Below the pieces are notes generated by a model. That model worked only from the letters and a program-made list of their open reading frames with translations. It had not been told where the DNA came from and did not search any database. From Kitasatospora phosalacinea (lineage in GTDB: Bacteria; Actinomycetota; Actinomycetes; Streptomycetales; Streptomycetaceae): a DNA stretch of 64,000 nt. Positions 17,575 through 27,827 of this stretch are shown piece after piece (within the stretch, counting starts at the first letter, position 1; each line of letters opens with the position of its first letter). The position numbers and the translations under genes are program-made. Location: positions 351,054-415,053 of the forward strand of contig NZ_BSSA01000003.1 in the NCBI RefSeq assembly GCF_030268885.1, written 5' to 3'.

Positions 17575-18792
17575 GTGAAGGCGATGCGCGCGGGACACGC
17601 GGTGGGGGCGCTCGCGGGCGCCCTGGTCCTGATGGTCACGACGGCCGGGTGCAGCACCGGTTCGGCGAAGGCCGACAGCCCCACGGGCCCGGCCTCCGCC
17701 GGCGCCGCGGCCTCCGGGGGCGCGAGCCCCGCGGCCTCGGCCGCGAGCATCGCGATCGAACCCGCCAACGGCACCACCGGCGTCAAGCCGACCGGCGCGG
17801 TCAAGGTCTCGGCCGCCAACGGCAAGCTCACCTCGGTCAAGGTCACCGGCCCGGACGGCACCGAGGTCCCGGGCGAGCTCACCGCCGACGGCACCGGCTG
17901 GGCCCCCAAGGCGGGCCTGGCGGTCAGCACCGCCTACACCGTGGACGCGCTCGCCGAGGACGCCAAGGGCGTGGTCGCCAACGCGCGCTCCACCTTCACC
18001 ACCCTCACCCCCGACAAGGAGGCCGGCACCAGCGACAACATCGCCGACGACGGGACCTACGGCGTCGGCATGATCGTCTCGGTGCGGTTCGACCGGTCGG
18101 TGAAGAACAAGGAGGCGGTGGAGGCCGGCATCACCTTCGAGGCCTCCGACGGCACCAAGGTCAAGGGCCACTGGTTCGGCGACAAGCGGGTCGACTTCCG
18201 GCCGGAGAACTACTGGAACCCCGGCACCAAGGTCACCATCCACTACAAGCTGAAGAACGTGGAGACCGCGCCCGGCGTCTACGGCGACGTGGACAAGGAC
18301 GAGCCGTTCACCATCGGCCGCTCGCAGGTCTCCACCGTCGACGTCAGCACCCACAAGATGGCGGTCGTCCGGGACGGCCAGCAGGTCGACACCGTCGCGT
18401 TCACCGCGGGCAAGCCCGGCTACGACACCTGGAACGGCGTCATGGTGGTGGAGGCCAAGGAGGGCACCACCCGGATGACCTCGGCCGGCGTCACCAAGGA
18501 GGGCTCCGGCGACGAGTACGACCTGGTGGTTCCGCACGCCATGAGGTTGACGGACTCGGGCACCTACGTGCACGGCAACTCGTGGAGCGGCAGCGCGATC
18601 GGCAGCTCCAACGCCAGCCACGGCTGCATCGGCGTCACCGACACCAAGTCCGGCAGCCCGAGCACCCCGGCGGGCAAGCTCTACGACTCCAGCCTGGTCG
18701 GGGACGTGTTCAAGGTGGTCAACTCCAAGGGGCCGGTGGTCGACGCGTCCAACGGACTGGGCGGCTGGAACATCCCCTGGGGACAGTGGTGA
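17575..18792 (+). CDS. L,D-transpeptidase lipoprotein, tandem copy 3
   Basis: A 405-residue L,D-transpeptidase with lipobox TAGC (Cys26), a Ser/Ala/Gly linker, two Ig-like domains and the YkuD domain containing HGNSW and SHGCIGV (Cys about 351). In the usually conserved HGNYW motif the Tyr is Ser, which alters a residue near the substrate groove. The tail is GGWNIPWGQW. The GTG start at 17575 follows GGGGAGAG. The three genes lie head to tail with spacers of about 175 bases, and each has room for its own promoter. All three are expected on the outer face of the membrane, where they would allow differential expression of cross-linking activity. Confidence 0.93.
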   Translation: MKAMRAGHAVGALAGALVLMVTTAGCSTGSAKADSPTGPASAGAAASGGASPAASAASIAIEPANGTTGVKPTGAVKVSAANGKLTSVKVTGPDGTEVPGELTADGTGWAPKAGLAVSTAYTVDALAEDAKGVVANARSTFTTLTPDKEAGTSDNIADDGTYGVGMIVSVRFDRSVKNKEAVEAGITFEASDGTKVKGHWFGDKRVDFRPENYWNPGTKVTIHYKLKNVETAPGVYGDVDKDEPFTIGRSQVSTVDVSTHKMAVVRDGQQVDTVAFTAGKPGYDTWNGVMVVEAKEGTTRMTSAGVTKEGSGDEYDLVVPHAMRLTDSGTYVHGNSWSGSAIGSSNASHGCIGVTDTKSGSPSTPAGKLYDSSLVGDVFKVVNSKGPVVDASNGLGGWNIPWGQW

Positions 18793-18895
18793 CGCTCGGG
18801 CGTCCGTTCGGTTGCTGACGGCATATGCCACATGAATAGTGATCGTTTGCTCATTGTCCGTACGCGCCTGCTCGCGTTCCGCAATGATGGGGCGC

Positions 18896-19459
18896 ATGGC
18901 GGCATGGGGCGAAGCAGAGCGGTCATCACTTCCACCGGCCCGCACCCCCGGTGACGATCCGTCAGGGATCGGCTCCGGCGTGGTGCTGGCCGACCTGGAG
19001 CGGCTGACGCCGGAGGAGATGGAGCACCTCTTCTTCGGCGTCCTCAGCGACCCCGACGCCGCGGAGGAGGTCCGCCTCCCCTCCCGCCCGCAGTCCGCCG
19101 GGGTGGCCCGGCGGCTGGTGCTCTCGGTCTTACGGACGTGGAAACTCCACCAGCTCATGGAGGCGGGGGAGTTGCTCACCGGTGAACTCGTCGCCAACGC
19201 CGTCCGGCACACCGGGGGCCGGATGATCGGCCTCAAGGTCACCCGCCGCCCCGGCTGGCTCCGGGTCGAGGTCCGCGACTCCTCCCGTGCGCTGCCCTGC
19301 CTGATCCAGGCCCCCGAGGTCGGCTACCAGAACGGCCACGGCCTGCGCCTGGTCGAGTCCCTCGCCGACCGCTGGGGCGCCGACCTGCTGCCGCGCGGCA
19401 AGGGCGTCTGGTTCGAGATGAAGATCCGCGAACGGGCCACCGCCGCCGCCACCGTCTGA
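18896..19459 (+). CDS. ATP-binding anti-sigma-like regulator (HATPase_c, RsbW-type)
   Basis: A protein of about 187 residues with the GHKL fold of anti-sigma kinases such as RsbW/SpoIIAB. The N-box is GELVANAVRHTGG, the degenerate G1 region is EVRDSSRALP, and the G2-like segment NGHGLRLVESLADRWG is typical of the large streptomycete family of such proteins. No membrane segment is present. About 75 residues rich in Glu, Asp and Pro precede the ATPase fold. The start is uncertain: ATG at 18896 is chosen, but ATG at 18884 and GTG at 18839 are in frame and none has a strong ribosome-binding site. The partner sigma factor or antagonist is not encoded nearby. Confidence 0.8.
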   Translation: MAAWGEAERSSLPPARTPGDDPSGIGSGVVLADLERLTPEEMEHLFFGVLSDPDAAEEVRLPSRPQSAGVARRLVLSVLRTWKLHQLMEAGELLTGELVANAVRHTGGRMIGLKVTRRPGWLRVEVRDSSRALPCLIQAPEVGYQNGHGLRLVESLADRWGADLLPRGKGVWFEMKIRERATAAATV

Positions 19460-19688
19460 TCCCACCCGCTGCCTGGCATCCGAAGGTGAACTCAGCCACA
19501 CGCCTTGGTTTCGATTTTGTCCGCCCGCCCATAGCGTGCGATAGTCATGCAAGTCGGGCAGCACAACCCGACACACCCCATCCGGTGGCACGCACCCCCT
19601 TGGCCCCCGGATGACGCACAGGGGCCCCGGACCGCGAACAACCGCGGACAGGGGCCCCGTACCGTTTCCGGGAGGGGGGCGCCGGGGC
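19460..19688. other. Intergenic region between convergent genes, with two hairpins
   Basis: No gene is supported here. A stretch of lower GC content (about 19495-19552) contains TAG-rich promoter-like words pointing right, although no plus-strand gene follows. GTCGGG (19553-19558) and CCCGAC (19567-19572) form a small hairpin. GGGGCCCC at 19621-19628 and again at 19651-19658 frames an inner CCGCG/CGCGG stem and could terminate sdaA, whose stop is 31 bases away on the minus strand. Confidence 0.45.
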
Positions 19689-21056
<1,368 letters not shown>

Positions 21057-21127
21057 GGGGTGACGTCCTTGTCCGGTCTCGTGGTGGGGTGCCGCCCCGC
21101 CCGGTCGGGGCGGGGGCGCGCATGGGA

Positions 21128-21169
21128 CGGGGCACCGCGCGCACGTCTTCCAGTGTGCGCGGTGCCCCG
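21128..21169 (-). terminator. Strong hairpin between glyA and sdaA
   Basis: A 17-base stem (21128-21144 with 21153-21169) with a single G-U pair and an 8-base loop, about 50 bases after the glyA stop. It should terminate or attenuate the glycine-riboswitch transcript before sdaA. Confidence 0.65.
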
Positions 21170-21220
21170 GGAAAGCTCGGGTGGGCCACCGGTCGGGCGG
21201 CCGGACGAGCGGGGTGCTGC

Positions 21221-22489
<1,269 letters not shown>

Positions 22490-22504
22490 GAGGGGATCTC
22501 CCGG

Positions 22505-22879
22505 TCAGGCGCCGGTGAAGGCGGTGTAGCCGTCGGCGTCGAGCAGCTCGTCGGTCGCCTCGACCCGGACCTTGAACAGCCAACCGCCCTCGAAGGGCTC
22601 CGAGTTGACCAGGGCCGGCTCGTCGATGACGGCCTGGTTGACCTCGGTGACCTCGCCGGTGGCGGGGGAGTAGAGGTCGCTGACCGACTTGGTGGACTCA
22701 AGCTCGCCACAGGTCTCACCCGCGGTGACGGTGTCACCCACCGCCGGGAGCTGGACGTAGACGATGTCGCCGAGGGCGTCGGCCGCGTGCGCGGTGATGC
22801 CGACCGTCGACACCCCGTCCACGGCGGCGGCCAGCCACTCGTGCTCCTTGGTGTACTGCAGGTGCGTGGGGTTGCTCAT
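22505..22879 (-). CDS. gcvH: Glycine cleavage system H protein
   Basis: A 124-residue lipoyl carrier of the glycine cleavage complex that shuttles the aminomethyl group between P, T and L proteins. The lipoylated lysine is in ESTKSVSD (K64), and the family ends GGWLFKVRV and [13 protein letters not shown] are present. The ATG at 22879 is preceded by a purine-rich stretch. It lies 91 bases after gcvT in the same operon; gcvP is not in this window. Confidence 0.96.
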   Translation of the reverse strand: MSNPTHLQYTKEHEWLAAAVDGVSTVGITAHAADALGDIVYVQLPAVGDTVTAGETCGELESTKSVSDLYSPATGEVTEVNQAVIDEPALVNSEPFEGGWLFKVRVEATDELLDADGYTAFTGA

Positions 22880-22970
22880 GGCGTCATTCTCCAGGATCGC
22901 GGGAGGGGAGGGCGCGGCCGTCCGCTGGGCGGACGAACCGGAAAAGGACTGCTCGGGGGTGCGGCGGGGG

Positions 22971-24089
22971 TCAGCGGGCGCGCTTGTAGAACGGCAGCGC
23001 GACGACCTCGACCGGCTCGGCCCTGCCGCGGACGTCCACCGCGACGGCGGTGCCGGGCTCGGCGTGGGCGGCGTCCACGTAGGCGATGGCGATCGGCTTG
23101 CCCAGGGTCGGGGACGGCGCGCCGGAGGTGATCCGGCCGATCACGGTGCCCTCGGCGTCCACCACCGCGTACTCGGCGCGCGGGACGCGCTTGCCCTCGG
23201 AGACCAGGCCGACCAGCTTGCGCGGCGGGTTGGATTCGGCCTGCGCCGCGGCCTCCTCCAGCGCCTTGCGGCCGACGAACTCGCCGCCGTTGGTGGTCTT
23301 GTCGAAGCGCACCACCCGGCCCAGGCCCGCGTCGAACGGGGTCAGCTCGGTCGACAACTCGTGCCCGTACAGCGGCATGCCCGCCTCCAGGCGCAGCGTG
23401 TCGCGGCAGGACAGGCCGCACGGGACGAGGCCCTCGGCGGTGCCCGCCTCGGTCAGCGCCGTCCACAGGTGCTCGGCGTCGGCGGGGGCGCAGAACACCT
23501 CGAAGCCGTCCTCGCCGGTGTAGCCGGTGCGGGCCAGCCAGACCTCGCGGCCGGCCACCGTGGCGGGCAGCAGGGCGTAGTACTTGAGGCCGGGCAGGTC
23601 GGCGTCGGTCAGCTTGGCCAGGATGCCGTTCGCCTCCGGGCCCTGGACGGCGAGCAGCGCGTAGGCGTCGCGGTCGTCGCGGACGGTGGCGTCGAAGCCG
23701 GCCGCGCGCTCGGTCAGCGCGTCCAGCACGACCTGGGCGTTGGAGGCGTTGGCGACCACCAGGTACTCGTCCTCGGCGGTGCGGTAGACGATCAGGTCGT
23801 CCAGGATGCCGCCGTCCTCGCGGCAGATCATGGTGTAGCGGGCGCGCAGCACGCCGAGCGCGGAGATGAAGCCGACCAGGGCGTGGTCGAGCAGCTCGCC
23901 CGCCTGCGGGCCGGAGACGGTGATCTCGCCCATGTGCGAGAGGTCGAACAGGCCGGCCCGGGTGCGGACGGCGAGGTGCTCCTCGCGCTCGCTGCCGTAG
24001 CGCAGCGGCATGTCCCAGCCCGCGAAGTCGGTCATGGTGGCGCCGAGCGAGCGGTGCAGCGCGTCGAGCGCGGTCAGGCGGAGGGACAC
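22971..24089 (-). CDS. gcvT: Glycine cleavage system T protein (aminomethyltransferase)
   Basis: A 372-residue tetrahydrofolate-dependent aminomethyltransferase of the glycine cleavage system. Motifs visible are [35 protein letters not shown] and [18 protein letters not shown]. The GTG start at 24089 follows GGGAG at proper spacing and gives the family N terminus [11 protein letters not shown]; the frame upstream runs into the riboswitch and is not coding. It is the first gene after the tandem glycine riboswitch and is therefore expected to be switched on by glycine. Confidence 0.95.
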   Translation of the reverse strand: MSLRLTALDALHRSLGATMTDFAGWDMPLRYGSEREEHLAVRTRAGLFDLSHMGEITVSGPQAGELLDHALVGFISALGVLRARYTMICREDGGILDDLIVYRTAEDEYLVVANASNAQVVLDALTERAAGFDATVRDDRDAYALLAVQGPEANGILAKLTDADLPGLKYYALLPATVAGREVWLARTGYTGEDGFEVFCAPADAEHLWTALTEAGTAEGLVPCGLSCRDTLRLEAGMPLYGHELSTELTPFDAGLGRVVRFDKTTNGGEFVGRKALEEAAAQAESNPPRKLVGLVSEGKRVPRAEYAVVDAEGTVIGRITSGAPSPTLGKPIAIAYVDAAHAEPGTAVAVDVRGRAEPVEVVALPFYKRAR

Positions 24090-24120
24090 GACGGGACTCC
24101 CGGGATCTGGAAACGGGCAG

Positions 24121-24340
24121 GCTGGGGCGAATCTCCCCCATCTGTCGTCGAACCTGAGAGCTTCGCCGCCTCCTGAACAGGATGGCGGCTTGCACCGTGG
24201 GTGGGCGCACGGCGCGGCCGTGTCCACTTTCCAGATCTGCCTAGCCCGGGCGGTAGGGGTGCCTGAGAGATTCCGGGGAGGACTTGCTCCTTCGGCGCCG
24301 GTTGCGGCCTGAGCAGGCCGTTCCGGCTCTCCCGCGCGGG
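24121..24340 (-). ncRNA. Tandem glycine riboswitch
   Basis: Read on the minus strand, the leader of gcvT carries two glycine aptamers. The first shows GGGAGAGCC at the 5' side, CCGAAGGAGCAAG, then ATCTCTCAGGCACC and GGCAGATCTGGAAAG. The second shows GGTGCAAGCC, GGCGAAGCTCTCAGGTTC and ACAGATGGGGGAG. The paired GAAGGRGCAAG/CTCTCAGG blocks are the hallmark of this class, and the second aptamer ends about 40 bases before the gcvT start. In characterised examples glycine turns expression on. The expression platform here is likely at the ribosome-binding site, since no U-tract terminator is seen. Confidence 0.9.
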
Positions 24341-24482
24341 TTCGAGCGGCCGGTATGAAGTTTGGGCGGGCCCATCATGGCATGCCGGGGCCCGCTCGTG
24401 GGAGAGGGGGCCGACGGCCGGCGCACCGGGGTGCCCCCGCGCGCCGCTAACCTGATCGCAACTGCGGACGTGGAGGGGCGAC

Positions 24483-25250
24483 ATGGGGTTCCCGCTGGGT
24501 GGGGTTCCGGAGGGCGGGGCCTGGCCGGTCAACGAGCTGGAGCGGGTGCTGACCGCCGCGCTCGGCGACCCGGGCGCGACGCCCCGGGTGATCGAGGTGC
24601 TGGCCCGCAGCCAGGTGTGGATCCCGCTGCCCTCCGGCACCACCCCGGACGCCGAGGCGCTCGACCTGCCGACGCTGGAGCTGGCCGGGGCGCCGTACGT
24701 GCCGGTGTACTCCTCGCAGGAGCAGTACCTGCAGCACTGCCCGGGCATCCCGTTCGCGATCGCCCCGATGTGGGAGTTCGCCCGCGGGCTGCCGCTGGGC
24801 ATCGGCATCGCGGTCAACCCGGAGGCGCCGGTGGGCATCCCGGTGCCGCCGGAGGGCGTCGGCGAGCTGCGGCGCGGGCCGCGCGGCGAGGAGTGGGAGG
24901 CGCAGGGCGTCACCGAGGGCGCCCGGGTCGCGCTCAAGGAGCCCGAGCCGCACCAGGAGCCGTTCGCCTTCCTGGCCGCCGCGACCACCGAACTCGTCGC
25001 ACTGCCGGGGGTGTTGACGGCCCGCCGGGCACTGGCCCGGGTGGAGGGCGAGCCGACCCTGCTGTACGTCGGCGTCCAGCTCGACCCGGTGGCCCCCGCC
25101 GACCCGGTCGAGGTGAACACCGCGCTGGGCCGGGCGCTGGGAACCGCGCCGCCCGCCTGGGGCGTCCACCTGGTGCTGCTCGACCTGGTGGCCGATCCGG
25201 TGGTGGACTGGCTGCTGGGGCGGGTGCAGCCCTTCTACGTGCGCCCGTGA
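24483..25250 (+). CDS. SseB-family protein, copy 1
   Basis: A 255-residue protein of the SseB (enhanced serine sensitivity) family. The N-terminal SseB domain (about 15-130) contains LPTLELAGAPYVPVYSSQEQ and the family helix FAIAPMWEFARGLPLGIGIAVNP. The C-terminal SseB_C-like region contains VGVQLDP and ends in WLLGRVQPFYVR. The ATG at 24483 follows GGAGGGGCG. It is divergent from the glycine-riboswitch operon. The biochemical function of SseB proteins is not established, but the E. coli founder affects serine tolerance, which fits the adjacent serine/glycine genes. No membrane segment is present. Confidence 0.85.
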   Translation: MGFPLGGVPEGGAWPVNELERVLTAALGDPGATPRVIEVLARSQVWIPLPSGTTPDAEALDLPTLELAGAPYVPVYSSQEQYLQHCPGIPFAIAPMWEFARGLPLGIGIAVNPEAPVGIPVPPEGVGELRRGPRGEEWEAQGVTEGARVALKEPEPHQEPFAFLAAATTELVALPGVLTARRALARVEGEPTLLYVGVQLDPVAPADPVEVNTALGRALGTAPPAWGVHLVLLDLVADPVVDWLLGRVQPFYVRP

Positions 25251-25377
25251 CGGCCGCTCGCGCCCGCTCCTCGGCCGCACGCGGTACGGCGGCATGACGG
25301 CCGTCGGGTGCGCCCCATAGGGTTGCCCCGGCACACCGGAGCGCGGTGGCGAGCGGACGAGAGAGTAGGGCGGCGAC

Positions 25378-26202
25378 GTGACGGGAGCAGCCGGCGACCC
25401 GGGGGCGGTCGAGCACGCCCTCGCAGCAGTCGCACCGGAGCGCTGGGAGGCGTACGAGGGCCTGCTGCGCGCACTGGCCGGCGGGCAGGTCTGGATGCTG
25501 CTGTGGCACGGCAGCCCCGGCAGCCCGGACGCCCAGTACGGGAACATGGACGTCGGCGGGCACGGTTACGCGCCCTGCGCCACCTCCCCGGCCCAGCTGG
25601 CGGCCAGCGGTTGGACGCGGGCCCACGAGGTGGTCTCCGGCCCGGAGATCGCCGCCGCGCTGTACCGGACGCGCTGGGGCCTGTGGCTCGACCCGCACCG
25701 CCCCGGCGGCGGCGTAGGCGTGCCCTGGGCCGACCTGCGGCGGATCGCGCTCGGCCTGGACCGGCTGCCGGCCGGCCCGCTGCGGATCTCCGAACCCGCC
25801 GTGCAGGCCTCCCCGTTCTTCGCCGTGCTGGAGCAGCAGGCGGGCGAGGTGCGCCCGCTGCGCTCGCTGCGGCGGGCCTGGGTGCAGCCGGTGCTGGGCG
25901 AGGCGTACCTGGCGATCGGGCTCGACCTGTACGACGCCTCCCCGCCGTCGGTGGAGGCGGCCCGGGCGCTGGTGCAGCGGGCCGCCGCGCAGGCGCCCGA
26001 GGGGCCCGGGGTGTCCACCGTGATGATGGCGGACGAGTACGACCCGGTGGCGATGTGGATGTGGGCCAACGCCCGCCCGTTCTTCGACCGGCAGGGCGCC
26101 CCGCAGGCCCACCCGACCGGCTTCGGTTACGGAGCGCAACCACCCGCCGGGCCCGCCCAGGGCTGGCCGCAGGCCCCCTGGCCGGGCTACCCGAGCCGTT
26201 GA
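25378..26202 (+). CDS. SseB-family protein, copy 2
   Basis: A 274-residue paralogue of the preceding gene, 127 bases downstream and in the same direction. It keeps the SseB layout: an LRALAGGQVWMLLWHGSPG opening, a VQPVLGEAYLAIGLDLYD segment matching the C-terminal domain of copy 1, and WMWANARPFF near the end. Its N-terminal domain is more diverged, and it has a proline/glycine-rich tail of about 35 residues. The GTG start at 25378 has only a weak upstream purine run. The function is unknown. The pair is probably co-transcribed and ends at a textbook terminator. Confidence 0.75.
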   Translation: MTGAAGDPGAVEHALAAVAPERWEAYEGLLRALAGGQVWMLLWHGSPGSPDAQYGNMDVGGHGYAPCATSPAQLAASGWTRAHEVVSGPEIAAALYRTRWGLWLDPHRPGGGVGVPWADLRRIALGLDRLPAGPLRISEPAVQASPFFAVLEQQAGEVRPLRSLRRAWVQPVLGEAYLAIGLDLYDASPPSVEAARALVQRAAAQAPEGPGVSTVMMADEYDPVAMWMWANARPFFDRQGAPQAHPTGFGYGAQPPAGPAQGWPQAPWPGYPSR

Positions 26203-26225
26203 ACCTACCCTGACGCACTCCCGAG

Positions 26226-26268
26226 AAACCCCCGTTCCGATCCTTCCCAGGGTCGGCGGGGGTTTTTT
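26226..26268 (+). terminator. Rho-independent terminator after the SseB genes
   Basis: AAACCCCCG pairs with CGGGGGTTT and is followed directly by a run of six T (26263-26268). It is one of only two U-tract terminators seen in the window. Confidence 0.9.
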
Positions 26269-26800
26269 GCCTCCCCTTGCCCACTCGTGATCTACGCGCG
26301 CAACCCCCGGCGCCAACTGGCGTTTTCCCGCCAGTGGCGGGGTGTCGTCAGTGTGCCCCTTGACGGACGCGTAACAGCTGTGTGAAGAGCGATATGCGTG
26401 CGCAACGGAAGTGCATGCGGACAGATCACAGTTGGGCATCCTTCGGCATGGAGGTCTTCCGTCGGGCACTTCCCATGACAGAGAGTGCTGCGCAATGCGG
26501 GGTGCGAGCAGAGCCTCACGAAGGTGAACGCGACCCCGCCAGAGCATGAACCGCACGATGCGCATCTCGTGCGGCCGCACGTGCACGTCGGAGGCGTCCC
26601 GCCCGGGACCGCCACCGTGCCGGGCGCCCCCCGACCGGAGGGTTGCCCGGAGGAACCCGGCACCACCAGCAACGCCCTGCTTGCTCAACGCACTTCTGCA
26701 CCGCCGCATCGGCACCCGGCACCACCGAACCGCTCTGCACCTCCGCACCGCACGCGACTCCGTGGGCCGGCCACCGTCGGCGAGGGGAACGAACTGACTC
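26269..26800 (+). promoter_or_regulatory. Long structured region upstream of the oligopeptide ABC operon
   Basis: More than 500 bases without a convincing gene. ACTGGCG (26316-26322) and CGCCAGT (26329-26335) form a hairpin. TTGACG at 26360-26365 is a candidate -35 box, but no clear -10 lies at the right distance. GGAAGTGC (26407-26414) pairs with GCACTTCC (26466-26473), enclosing smaller stems. The remainder is C-rich and open in several frames without coding-like third positions. A leader RNA of roughly 400 bases is possible. Confidence 0.4.
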
Positions 26801-27799
26801 ATGACCACACCCATCGAGACCTCGGGTCCGGCGTCCGGGGCGCAGCCTGATGGCGCGTCAACTCCCGAGCCGCCCAAGAAGATCGAGGGCCGCTCGCCGG
26901 GCCGCATCGCCTGGAGCCGGCTCAAGCGCGACAAGGTCGCGCTGGCCGGCGGCGCCGTCGTGGTGCTGCTGATCCTGGCGGCGGTCTTCGCCCCGGTGCT
27001 GACCGCGCTGTTCGGACACCCGGTCGACGAGCCGCACCCGGACCAGATCAACCCCGACCTGGGCCTGCCCAAGGGCGCGTTCGGCGGCATCAGCGGCGAC
27101 TTCCTGCTCGGCGTCGACCCGACCTTCGGCCGCGACGTGTTCTCCCGGATCGTCTACGGCGCGCAGATCTCGCTGCTGGTGGCCTTCCTCGCCGCCGCGC
27201 TGTCGGTCTGCATCGGCGTCGTGATGGGCATCATGGCCGGGTACTTCGGCGGCTGGGTGGACTCGGCCATCAGCCGGGTCATGGACGTCCTGCTGGCCTT
27301 CCCGCAGCTGCTGTTCAGCATCGCGCTGGTCTCGGTGATGCCCAACAAGCTGCTCGGCCTGGGCGACACCGGCGTGCGGGTGGCGGTCCTGGTGACCGTG
27401 ATCGGCTTCTTCGGCTGGCCGTACATCGGGCGCATCGTCCGCGGCCAGGCCATGTCGCTGCGCGAACGCGAGTTCGTGGACGCCGCCCGCAGCCTCGGTG
27501 CGGGGCGTGCGCACATCCTCTTCCGCGAGCTGCTGCCCAACCTGACGGCGCCGATCCTGGTCTACGCGACCCTGATCATCCCCACCAACATCCTGAACGA
27601 GGCGGCGCTCAGCTTCCTCGGGGCCGGCGTCCGGCCGCCCACCCCGTCCTGGGGGCAGATGCTCTCGGACGCGGTCGGGATCTACCAGGCGGACCCCACG
27701 TACATGGTGGTCCCCGGTCTCGCCATCTTCATCACCGTGCTCGCCTTCAACCTCTTCGGTGACGGCCTGCGTGACGCTCTCGACCCCAAGGGCAACTGA
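26801..27799 (+). CDS. Oligopeptide/dipeptide ABC transporter permease (OppC/DppC-like)
   Basis: A 332-residue inner-membrane permease with about six transmembrane helices. An OppC-type N-terminal segment precedes helix 1 (SRLKRDKVALAGGAVVVLL), and the coupling EAA loop is EREFVDAARSLGAGRAHILFRELLPN in two overlapping parts. It pairs with the OppB-like subunit encoded two genes downstream to form the channel. The ATG at 26801 has GAGGGG upstream, somewhat far. Being first in the operon, before the binding protein and its partner permease, is unusual; the common order is A-B-C-D-F. Confidence 0.93.
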   Translation: MTTPIETSGPASGAQPDGASTPEPPKKIEGRSPGRIAWSRLKRDKVALAGGAVVVLLILAAVFAPVLTALFGHPVDEPHPDQINPDLGLPKGAFGGISGDFLLGVDPTFGRDVFSRIVYGAQISLLVAFLAAALSVCIGVVMGIMAGYFGGWVDSAISRVMDVLLAFPQLLFSIALVSVMPNKLLGLGDTGVRVAVLVTVIGFFGWPYIGRIVRGQAMSLREREFVDAARSLGAGRAHILFRELLPNLTAPILVYATLIIPTNILNEAALSFLGAGVRPPTPSWGQMLSDAVGIYQADPTYMVVPGLAIFITVLAFNLFGDGLRDALDPKGN

Positions 27800-27827
27800 G
27801 CCCGCAACTCTGGAGGTTCCCCAACCC

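Noticed and set aside
26485..26850. Small ORFs in the leader of the oligopeptide operon
   Set aside because: They are Pro/Arg/Thr-rich, lack ribosome-binding sites and do not show G/C-biased third positions.
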